Below, one piece after another: positions 40,600 to 46,416 of a stretch of DNA of 46,416 nucleotides. The stretch covers positions 1 to 46,416 of the forward strand of contig JAFOCW010000034.1 in NCBI GenBank assembly GCA_017381035.1. Reading direction: 5' to 3'. Under the pieces are notes generated by a model. The model was not told the DNA's origin and ran no database searches. It saw only the letters and a list, made by a program, of their open reading frames with translations. Both the position numbers and the translations under genes were made by a program. This DNA comes from Clostridia bacterium (GTDB lineage Bacteria > Bacillota > Clostridia > Oscillospirales > Acutalibacteraceae). Within the stretch, counting starts at the first letter, position 1. Each line of letters begins with the position of its first letter.

Positions 40600-41967
40600 T
40601 TATACGCAATATCTTAAAATTATTATAAGCGTAGAAACTGCAAGCACTATAACGGTTGCGGGGGCCGACTGAGCGCAGTATTTACCCCAACCGATGCGGT
40701 AACCGTTTTTACCTGCAACCGATACACCAACAACGTTTGCCGAAGCACCTATAGGTGTTGCGCAACCGCCGATATCTGTACCCATTGCAAGACTCCACGA
40801 AAGCGTTTTAAGCATTGTGGCATCTGCGCCTGCAAGGGTAGCAATAATGGGCACCATTGTTGCGGCAAAGGGAATATTGTCAACAAATGCCGAAGCAATG
40901 CCCGAAAGCCATATAATGATAACACACATAATAACAAGGTTGCCGCCCGAAATCTGACCGATAAAGTTTGCCATAATTTTAAGTATTCCGGTAACGCCAA
41001 GTCCATCTACAACTATAAACAGACCAACGAAGAAAAGCAGGGTTTTATAGTCAACCTTAGAAAGAATTTCTTTTATTCCCTTGCCTGCGGTAATAAGGGT
41101 TATAACGGCAATTCCTGCGCCGATAGTTGCAACCGAAAGGCCTGTGTTTGCGTGGGTTATTAAAAGCACAACAGCAAGTAGGAAAATAACAATACTAATT
41201 ACAAAATCTGCCTTATTAACAATTGCCGAAGCAGGTGAAGGCATATTTGAAATGTCAATTTCCGTATTCGATGCCGCTTTTAAGGTCTTGCGGTTTACAA
41301 GATAGAAATACACTACCACAAGAACAAGGCCAATACCTGCAATAAGGCCGGTATTAAGCAAGAAGTCTGTAAAAGAAAGGCCAAATGCCGAGCCTATAAT
41401 TATGTTTGGCGGGTCGCCGCACATTGTGGCACTGCCGCCCAGGTTCGCACAGAAAATTTCCGACATAATCATAGGAACGGGGTTAAACTTTAAAAGCTTT
41501 GCAAGCTCAATTGTAATGGCCGCAAGGAACAAAATAACCGTAATGCTGTCAATAAACATTGCAAGCACGGCCGACATTACCATAAAGGCAATAAAAAGAG
41601 GGGTTGTTTTATATTTTACAATTTTTGCAAGAAGCATACAAATCCAACGGAAGAAGCCCGATTTCGCCATGCCTTCAACCATTATCATCATGCCTGCAAG
41701 GAATATAATGGTAGCCCAGTCAATGCCGCCGTGGGATGCTTCGTGGGCGACATTAGGGTCTGACCACCAGAAGCCTAAATGTGTAAGATTTTCAAGTGCT
41801 AAGGTATTCCATATAGCGCCGACGTCTTGCATAAGTAGGCCGAAAACTAAAATTAAAGTAAGTGCTCCGCAGCCGAGTGTAACATAGTGACGTTCAATTT
41901 TGTCCATAACAATAAGCACGAACATAACTGCGAATATTACTACTGCCGCAATTTGCGCTGCTAACAT
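40600..41967 (-). CDS. ArsB/NhaD/SLC13-type ion transporter
   Basis: This is a 455-residue membrane protein with about 11-12 helices. The motifs NLGGSATMCGDPPNIIIGSA and the second-half repeat MGTDIGGCATPIGASANVVG are characteristic of the ion transporter superfamily that includes ArsB, NhaD and SLC13. WLSGIASAFVDNIPFAATMV is also typical. Substrate is uncertain; a Na+/H+ antiporter or anion carrier is possible, and the absence of ars genes argues against arsenite. ATG at 41967 with AGGAGG upstream. Confidence 0.87.
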   Translation of the reverse strand: MLAAQIAAVVIFAVMFVLIVMDKIERHYVTLGCGALTLILVFGLLMQDVGAIWNTLALENLTHLGFWWSDPNVAHEASHGGIDWATIIFLAGMMIMVEGMAKSGFFRWICMLLAKIVKYKTTPLFIAFMVMSAVLAMFIDSITVILFLAAITIELAKLLKFNPVPMIMSEIFCANLGGSATMCGDPPNIIIGSAFGLSFTDFLLNTGLIAGIGLVLVVVYFYLVNRKTLKAASNTEIDISNMPSPASAIVNKADFVISIVIFLLAVVLLITHANTGLSVATIGAGIAVITLITAGKGIKEILSKVDYKTLLFFVGLFIVVDGLGVTGILKIMANFIGQISGGNLVIMCVIIIWLSGIASAFVDNIPFAATMVPIIATLAGADATMLKTLSWSLAMGTDIGGCATPIGASANVVGVSVAGKNGYRIGWGKYCAQSAPATVIVLAVSTLIIILRYCV

Positions 41968-41993
41968 TGTTGTTTCCTCCTGTTAAGCTGTTA

Positions 41994-42803
41994 TTATACA
42001 ATTTCAATTAAACGGCAAACGCCTTTAAAAAGGCCGCCGGTAAGGTAATGCGTTTTGCCTTCTATTTCGTATTCACGGGTAACGTGGTTGTGGCCCGTAA
42101 AGGTGGTTACAACCTGTGGGTTGGTTTTAAGCGCAGTAAGCATTCTGTGGCTTACTTCATACTCTTCTTTTGTAATTTTCACGTTTTCGTGGTAAGCTTC
42201 GGTTTTATTCAAAAGCTTATCGTCAAGCGGGTCGTGTGAAAAAACAATTGTAGGAAGGCCGTTTTCAAGTGTTTCTTCGAACCTATTTACAGTATATGCC
42301 GGGTAATAGTCAAGTGCGTTATTTGCTGTAATAACGTTTACTCCGCCAAGCTGTCTTACTTCAAAATCAAGGTCAAATTCGGGAAGTTCTTCTTTTAACT
42401 GCGCTTCCATTTTGGCGCCGTAGCCGTCGGGCTCTTCAAGTGTTCTTACAATCTGGTACTGGTATTCGTGTCCGCCGGGCGAAAACATCATATCTTCGTG
42501 CTTTATTAAATCTTTAAACTTTTTAAGGTTACCCTTGGTGTGAATATCGTAAACGTCGCCCGTTACAACAAGGGTTGCGCCAAGCTCTTTTGCAAGGGCA
42601 ATGGACTCTTTGAAAAACTCTTCGGGGGTCTTTTCGGGAAAGTTTCCTTCACGCTCAAAAACGCCAATTCTTTCCTTCATAAGCTCCTGTTGCCAAGGCT
42701 CGTCGAGCGGACTTGCTTCGCAAATGTGCACGTCGGTAACGTGAAGTAATTTAACGGGTTTTTCAAGCCCTAAATTAAGTTTTGTATGTATAATATCAAG
42801 CAT
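41994..42803 (-). CDS. metallophosphoesterase
   Basis: The 269-residue calcineurin-like phosphoesterase has the metal-binding blocks in order: LLHVTDVHICEA (DxH), VVTGDVYDIHTKGN (GDxxD), GGHEYQ in place of GNHE, IVFSHDPLDDK and FTGHNHVTREY (GHxH). Its substrate is unknown; the family includes nucleases and phosphatases. ATG at 42803 with GAGGTG upstream, a good promoter at 42823, and probable read-through into the permease gene. Confidence 0.88.
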   Translation of the reverse strand: MLDIIHTKLNLGLEKPVKLLHVTDVHICEASPLDEPWQQELMKERIGVFEREGNFPEKTPEEFFKESIALAKELGATLVVTGDVYDIHTKGNLKKFKDLIKHEDMMFSPGGHEYQYQIVRTLEEPDGYGAKMEAQLKEELPEFDLDFEVRQLGGVNVITANNALDYYPAYTVNRFEETLENGLPTIVFSHDPLDDKLLNKTEAYHENVKITKEEYEVSHRMLTALKTNPQVVTTFTGHNHVTREYEIEGKTHYLTGGLFKGVCRLIEIV

Positions 42804-42822
42804 TTGTTTTCACCTCAGGTAC

Positions 42823-42851
42823 AGTATAACATAATTTGTCTTTTTTGCAAA
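42823..42851 (-). promoter_or_regulatory. promoter of the metallophosphoesterase operon
   Basis: On the minus strand, TTTGCA (42846-42851) and TATACT (42823-42828) are 17 bp apart, with TGT before the -10. Confidence 0.6.
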
Positions 42852-42857
42852 TACAAT

Positions 42858-44042
42858 TTACAATTCTTTATAAAGCGATTTTAAAAATACGGGGGTTAAA
42901 ATTGAAGACATAATTATAAGCGCTATTACGGCAATAAAGAATTCCGAACCAAGCACACCTGCTTCAACACCCTTGGTTGCAACAATTAATGCAACCTCGC
43001 CCCTTGCCATCATTCCTACACCTATTCTGAGCGAGTCTTTTTTGCCGAACTTGCAAAGCTTTGCGGCACCGAAACAGCCAACCGCTTTTGCCAGCATTGC
43101 CACCACCGCAAAGCATAGCGCAAAGATAAGAAGTGTCGAGCCGATAGAAGCAAACTCTATATTAACTTTTATGCCGATAGATGCAAAAAATACCGGTGTA
43201 AATATCATATAAGAGCTTATATCAAGCTTTCTTGATGTGTCTTCCACCGCGCCCTTAACCGTTCTTATAATAACACCTGCAACAAAGGCGCCCGTAATAT
43301 CGGCAATACCGAAAATAGCTTCGGCCGCCCAGGAAAACAGCAGGCAGGTTACAAGGCTGAAAATAGGTACACGTCTTGTGTGGGGACGGTATTTTTCAAG
43401 CCAATAGAAGATTTTGTGAATAACTATGCCTGCCACAACCGAGCAAACAAAGAAAAGCACCGTTTTTAAAATTACAAGCCCTGCCGATGCAAGTCCGCCG
43501 CCGTCGGCGCTCGAAAGCCCCGTTACAAAGGCCAAAAGCACAATACCTATAACGTCATCTATTATGGCGGCGCTTAAAATTATTGTGCCCACCTTGGTTT
43601 TAAGCTTGCCGAGTTCGCGAAGCACTTCAACCGTAATTCCAACCGAAGTTGCCGTCATAATAACGCCAATAAAAATTGCCGTCCAGAACTTTGTTGTGCC
43701 AACCGCCGCAAAGCCGTAAAAGGCGCTGTATAGCAGGTAGCCGAACCCCAGCGGCAATATAACGCCCATTGCCGCAACCAAAAGGGCGGTAGCTCCCGTA
43801 GATTTTATTTCCTTAAGGTCGGTTTCAAGCCCTGCCGAAAACATAAGCATTAAAACGCCTATTTCGGCCATAAATACAAGCGGCTCGCTTTTATCTACAA
43901 TGCTTAAAAGGTTGCCGCCAATAAGCAGACCTGCCACAATCTGACCCACAACCTGCGGCACCTTTATATGCCGCATAAAAATAGACAAAACCTTGCAGGA
44001 AAACAGAATTATTGCAAGGTCAAAAATTATACTATAATCCAA
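42858..44042 (-). CDS. CPA2-family cation:proton antiporter (KefB-like)
   Basis: This 394-residue protein has about 12 membrane helices of the monovalent cation:proton antiporter-2 family. PQVVGQIVAGLLIGGNLLSI, GVLMLMFSAGLETDLKEIK, the ion-site SAAIIDDVIGIVLLAFVTG with its Asp pair, and GVGMMARGEVALIVATKG are hallmarks. There is no C-terminal TrkA-N domain, so it is a short form, like GerN/NapA. TTG start with GAGGGG 8 nt upstream. Confidence 0.92.
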   Translation of the reverse strand: MDYSIIFDLAIILFSCKVLSIFMRHIKVPQVVGQIVAGLLIGGNLLSIVDKSEPLVFMAEIGVLMLMFSAGLETDLKEIKSTGATALLVAAMGVILPLGFGYLLYSAFYGFAAVGTTKFWTAIFIGVIMTATSVGITVEVLRELGKLKTKVGTIILSAAIIDDVIGIVLLAFVTGLSSADGGGLASAGLVILKTVLFFVCSVVAGIVIHKIFYWLEKYRPHTRRVPIFSLVTCLLFSWAAEAIFGIADITGAFVAGVIIRTVKGAVEDTSRKLDISSYMIFTPVFFASIGIKVNIEFASIGSTLLIFALCFAVVAMLAKAVGCFGAAKLCKFGKKDSLRIGVGMMARGEVALIVATKGVEAGVLGSEFFIAVIALIIMSSILTPVFLKSLYKEL

Positions 44043-44109
44043 ATCTGTCCCCTCTTTTCTATGCTTTTATTTTAATACTAAATTCCAAAAAATCAAGGGG
44101 GAAATATAA

Positions 44110-44143
44110 GAAAAAAGATGCGGAATTAATATAATTCCGCATC
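44110..44143 (-). terminator. terminator of the small XRE gene
   Basis: The perfect stem gatgcggaatta / taattccgcatc (44117-44143) is followed on the minus strand by TTTTTT (44111-44116). Confidence 0.85.
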
Positions 44144-44189
44144 CGGTTTTGCTAAGATATTTATTTTTAAAAATTAACTATAACTGCCG

Positions 44190-44429
44190 TTATTCATCGA
44201 ATGAAAAAGAATTCAACTCTTCAAAATCCAAAAATTCCGAAACCGTCATATTAAAAGCTATCGCAATCTTGTGTATGGTTTTAACTCCGGGATTTTTGGT
44301 TATTCCCCTTACAATATTATCTAACGTAGACTGCTTTACGTCGCTGATTTCTGCCAAATGGTTAATTGAATAACCCCGTTCTTTGCAAAGGGTTAATATT
44401 CTTTTTACAAACAGGCTTTCATACTTCAT
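44190..44429 (-). CDS. small XRE-family repressor
   Basis: The 79-residue protein is little more than a Cro/C1-type DNA-binding domain: ILTLCKERGYSINHLAEISD then VKQSTLDNIVRGITKNPGVK covers helices 2 and 3, and the end is acidic. It is divergent from the membrane gene at 44582. Three palindromes of the form acccg-N4-cgggt lie between the two genes and are the likely operators, one of them in its own 5' region. It probably represses both genes. ATG at 44429 with GGGGAAAG upstream. Confidence 0.88.
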   Translation of the reverse strand: MKYESLFVKRILTLCKERGYSINHLAEISDVKQSTLDNIVRGITKNPGVKTIHKIAIAFNMTVSEFLDFEELNSFSFDE

Positions 44430-44452
44430 ATTCTTTCCCCTATATTATCATT

Positions 44453-44466
44453 ACCCGTTCACGGGT
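44453..44466. promoter_or_regulatory. operator O1 of the small XRE repressor
   Basis: Perfect 14-bp palindrome acccg-ttca-cgggt, 24 bp upstream of the repressor start codon, where it can block that gene's transcription. Confidence 0.7.
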
Positions 44467-44500
44467 TATTTTTATGATAATATGGAAACTCGGCTTTGTT

Positions 44501-44514
44501 ACCCGTATTCGGGT
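44501..44514. promoter_or_regulatory. operator O2 overlapping the -35 of the divergent promoter
   Basis: Perfect palindrome acccg-tatt-cgggt, whose last T is the first base of the TTGACA -35 box. Confidence 0.72.
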
Positions 44515-44542
44515 TGACATATTAATTATTTTGCGTTAAAAT
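44514..44542 (+). promoter_or_regulatory. promoter of the small membrane protein gene
   Basis: Consensus TTGACA (44514-44519) and TAAAAT (44537-44542) are spaced by exactly 17 bp. O2 touches its -35 and O3 covers its start site (about 44549). Confidence 0.85.
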
Positions 44543-44548
44543 CAATTT

Positions 44549-44562
44549 ACCCATATTCGGGT
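44549..44562. promoter_or_regulatory. operator O3 at the transcription start
   Basis: Near-palindrome accca-tatt-cgggt with one mismatch against O1 and O2, located at the predicted +1. Confidence 0.68.
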
Positions 44563-44581
44563 ATAAAGGTAAGGTTGGTTA

Positions 44582-44890
44582 GTGTATATGAAAAAGAAAC
44601 GACGTGTATTTTTACAAAAAAGCAAATTAGATAACGCTTTATATAACTTATCAAAATATATTTTCTTTCTTGAAAACGTGTTTTTCGTGCTTTTCTGCCT
44701 TGCTCTTTTAATCGGCTCGCTTGTGGTAATACTGGGTATTTTGCAAAACGATTACTATTTGTTACGTGTGGGCGTGTTGGTTTTAGTGTTTTCTGCCGCA
44801 GCATATTTTTTCTTAGCCAAACCCGTTCTGCTCGTTTTATATGCCCTGTGCAAAGTGCTGATTAATACAGAAAAACCTGCGGAAAAATAG
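44582..44890 (+). CDS. small membrane protein under XRE control
   Basis: The 102-residue protein has a basic N-terminus (KKKRRVFLQKSK), two clear membrane helices (residues about 32-57 and 64-96 with a short turn), and a charged C-terminus. No family is recognised. A GTG at 44582 has AAGG 8 nt upstream; an ATG at 44588 is the alternative. It pairs with the small XRE repressor through three shared operators, which suggests an inducible function such as envelope stress or a toxin-like role, but nothing in the sequence decides this. Confidence 0.72.
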   Translation: MYMKKKRRVFLQKSKLDNALYNLSKYIFFLENVFFVLFCLALLIGSLVVILGILQNDYYLLRVGVLVLVFSAAAYFFLAKPVLLVLYALCKVLINTEKPAEK

Positions 44891-44893
44891 AAC

Positions 44894-44925
44894 AACCCCC
44901 ACCAAATTGGTGGGGGTTCTTTTAT
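44894..44925 (+). terminator. terminator after the small membrane protein gene
   Basis: The stem aacccccacca / tggtgggggtt (44894-44918) is followed by CTTTTATT. The stop of the convergent lipoprotein gene lies in its tail. Confidence 0.85.
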
Positions 44926-45434
44926 TCACATTTTACTGTTTTTGCATAGTTGCAAATGTCTTCATAAAGGTCGTCGAAGTCTTCGGTGGCGGCAGCAAAG
45001 CACACCAACCATATATATTTTTTTCCTTTAAAAAAGGTAACGGCGCAGGTCTGTTTCTCGTCTTCATCACCTTCGGTATACTGCATTGTTGGTATATCGT
45101 CTATAAAGGTGATTTCCGTAGGCTCGTAGTCTGCCATAAGTGTACGGAAGTTCTGAGCATATTCGGCGGCGGTCATATCTTCCAAATCGGTGCCTTCGGT
45201 ATCGGCCTTAATACCAAAAACCGAAAGAATTTCGTCGCCGACAATAAAATCGTACTCATCACTTATGAACTCCATACGAAGAAAATTTGTTGTAAGTTCA
45301 ATTGAAATGCCGTCAAATTCAAAGGTTTTCGGCTCTTCCACCTTGGCAGAATCGGCAACATCCTTTAAAAAATCACATCCCGCAAGCGAAACCACCAAAC
45401 ACAAAACCATTAAAATAGATGCAACTTTTTTCAT
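44922..45434 (-). CDS. lipoprotein of unknown function
   Basis: This 170-residue secreted lipoprotein has a basic N-terminus, a hydrophobic h-region and the lipobox SLAGC with acylated Cys20. The mature part is acidic and contains FDGISIELTTNFLRMEF and a FFKGKKYIWLVCFAA strand pattern, which resembles small Clostridia surface lipoproteins with a PsbP/DUF4358-like look. No confident family. It is convergent with the membrane protein gene and shares its terminator. Confidence 0.8.
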   Translation of the reverse strand: MKKVASILMVLCLVVSLAGCDFLKDVADSAKVEEPKTFEFDGISIELTTNFLRMEFISDEYDFIVGDEILSVFGIKADTEGTDLEDMTAAEYAQNFRTLMADYEPTEITFIDDIPTMQYTEGDEDEKQTCAVTFFKGKKYIWLVCFAAATEDFDDLYEDICNYAKTVKCE

Positions 45435-45492
45435 AACCGTACTCCTTTAATAAGGTAAATATAAGAAAATGCGCAGACTAAAAATATAGAAA

Positions 45493-45846
45493 TTACCGGA
45501 TTTTCTTTTCTATTGTAATACAAGATGCTGTTAAAAGCCTTTTTATTCTGCCGCAAAGATTTCTGTGCTTTTTAAAGGTTTCTTCATCAATAAAATTTGA
45601 GGCAAACAAGAGTTTTAACCAACTTTCAGTTTCAGCACACTCTTTACGGGCAATTTTAAACTTTGAAAGCATATCGGGCAAGCTTTGAGGGTATTGCGCT
45701 TCCGTAACATTTGCAAAAACACTCGATGAAGATTTGCGAAGTTGGAAAATGGTATTGGAATTGTTGGTGTTTTTTATATCTTTACACAACGCTTCAATAT
45801 CTACAGCTAATTGTTCAGCATACTTAAGCAATAAGTTTTCTTTCAT
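45493..45846 (-). CDS. four-helix-bundle protein (23S rRNA intervening-sequence protein family)
   Basis: The 117-residue, all-helical protein has the family phrases LRKSSSSVFANVTEAQYPQS and FKIARKECAETESWLKLLFA, matching the four-helix-bundle/IVS (S23) family first found inside 23S rRNA genes of Leptospira and Coxiella and related to the Avd protein of retroelements. No reverse transcriptase lies in this window. It is encoded beside an rRNA operon end here, separated by a hairpin array. ATG at 45846 with GAGGTG upstream and a strong promoter at 45864. Confidence 0.87.
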   Translation of the reverse strand: MKENLLLKYAEQLAVDIEALCKDIKNTNNSNTIFQLRKSSSSVFANVTEAQYPQSLPDMLSKFKIARKECAETESWLKLLFASNFIDEETFKKHRNLCGRIKRLLTASCITIEKKIR

Positions 45847-45863
45847 ACGCTCACCTCTTTGAC

Positions 45864-45892
45864 AGTATAGCAGAAATCCGTTTACAAATCAA
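45864..45892 (-). promoter_or_regulatory. promoter of the four-helix-bundle gene
   Basis: On the minus strand, TTGATT (45887-45892) and TATACT (45864-45869) are 17 bp apart with TGC before the -10. Its -35 overlaps the first hairpin of array A5. Confidence 0.75.
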
Positions 45893-46086
45893 CACGAAGT
45901 GTTGAATGTAATCCGACGAAGTCGGTATGTAATCACGGCAACGCCGTGTATGTAATCCACCGCAGGTGGTATGTAATCAAGCCGAAGAAAAGAAAATACA
46001 AGGCTTCCGCCTTGATGCCATACCGTTTGCGCCGCAAACGGATTACATACGCCTGACGGCAATTACATACCAAGCCTTCGGCTTGT
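45891..46086. repeat. mini-hairpin array A5 with atgtaatc spacers
   Basis: Units: aacac-gaa-gtgtt (45891-45903), ccgac-gaa-gtcgg (45913-45925), cacggc-aac-gccgtg (45934-45948), ccacc-gca-ggtgg (45957-45969), a longer aaggc-ttcc-gcctt unit, ccgtttgc-gcc-gcaaacgg (about 46023-46041) and caagc-cttcg-gcttg (46071-46085). In the left half the spacer is (t)atgtaatc and in the right half its reverse complement gattacat, so the array is itself inverted about a centre near 45990. No gene is seen in it. Confidence 0.82.
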
Positions 46087-46090
46087 ATAC

Positions 46091-46129
46091 AAAGAAAAAC
46101 ACACAGATTTCTCTGTGTGTTTTCTTTGT
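46091..46129 (-). terminator. terminator of the rRNA operon
   Basis: On the minus strand, AAAACACACAGA pairs with TCTGTGTGTTTT around GAAA and is followed by a T-rich tail, directly after the 5S gene. Confidence 0.88.
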
Positions 46130-46130
46130 G

Positions 46131-46246
<116 letters not shown>

Positions 46247-46319
46247 ATATTCGGTTGTGACTGTTAATCACACCCTAAAAACTGAACAAAGTGAATGGAA
46301 GAAGTTAGAGGAACGAAAA

Positions 46320-46416
46320 AGGTCAAGCCCTCGGTCTATTAGTACAGCCTAGCTGAATGTGTCGCCACACTTACACATGCTGCCTATCAACCCGGTAGTC
46401 TTCCGGGGACCTTACT
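46320..46416 (-). rRNA. rrl: 23S ribosomal RNA, 3' end (partial)
   Basis: The minus strand reads the 3' end of 23S rRNA: the gctgtactaatagaccgagg then gcttgacc block is the universal terminus, preceded by ctaccgggttgataggcagc. The rest is beyond the right edge. The 73 bp between it and 5S holds no tRNA. Confidence 0.93.

Noticed and set aside
40600..41967. Arsenite efflux pump ArsB
   Set aside because: Shares the superfamily motifs, but no arsR, arsC or arsA nearby and the sequence fits other branches equally well.
45493..45846. Accessory variability determinant (Avd) of a diversity-generating retroelement
   Set aside because: No reverse transcriptase and no template/variable repeat pair found in the window.

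Overview
The window looks like a chromosomal segment of an anaerobic, low-to-mid GC Gram-positive bacterium of the class Clostridia, probably a gut lineage. This rests on a SCIFF peptide with its radical-SAM maturase, a class I lysyl-tRNA synthetase, paired M42 aminopeptidases, a cytidylate-kinase-like protein, GGAGG-type ribosome sites, frequent TTG/GTG starts, and several families of short hairpin repeats of a kind seen in such genomes. The species cannot be named from the sequence alone.

Layout, left to right. 1-3.8 kb (mostly minus): a partial XRE regulator, tRNA-Leu(CAG), and an operon of GH36 alpha-galactosidase, histidine phosphatase and ruvX. 3.9-10.0 kb (plus): a tightly overlapping operon of murD, two M42 peptidases, a GNAT-like protein, a methionine-gamma-lyase-family PLP enzyme and a small propeller-like protein. 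10.0-13.2 kb: repeat arrays, a DUF5067-like membrane protein, oligoendopeptidase F and the RNase P RNA. 13.2-15.1 kb (plus): the SCIFF locus, which is peptide, internal terminator, maturase and a small membrane protein. 15.1-26.2 kb (minus): a compact phage structural and lysis cassette (terminase, scaffold, Ig-decorated capsid, portal, adaptor, nozzle-like protein, baseplate/fibre proteins, amidase, holin). It has no visible integrase, repressor, replication genes, tail tube or tape measure. 26.3-29.9 kb: lysyl-tRNA synthetase with a fused tRNA-binding domain, followed by putP. 30.1-38.4 kb (minus): an operon of rlmB, a degenerate P-type-ATPase-like protein, an O-antigen-ligase-like protein, metG, tatD and a GT2 glycosyltransferase. 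38.5-44.0 kb: enolase, then a cytidylate-kinase-like protein, an ArsB/NhaD-type permease, a metallophosphoesterase and a CPA2 antiporter. 44.2-46.4 kb: a small XRE repressor with three palindromic operators facing a small membrane protein, a lipoprotein, a four-helix-bundle (IVS) protein, and the 3' end of an rRNA operon (23S end and 5S, minus strand).

The most unusual items are five. (1) The SCIFF peptide lacks the Cys that I recall as the thioether donor in the characterised homologue. (2) The 11-kb podovirus-like particle cassette has intact reading frames, no replication or integration module, and host repeats lodged in its gaps, so it may be a domesticated particle or gene-transfer-agent-like locus. 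(3) There is a modular family of mini-hairpin arrays, two of which supply the stop codons of the genes they abut. (4) A P1B-ATPase-like protein has lost its catalytic motifs. (5) A class I LysRS is fused to the same kind of C-terminal tRNA-binding domain as the nearby MetRS.

All functional calls were made by reading motifs by eye. No database search or structure prediction was run.
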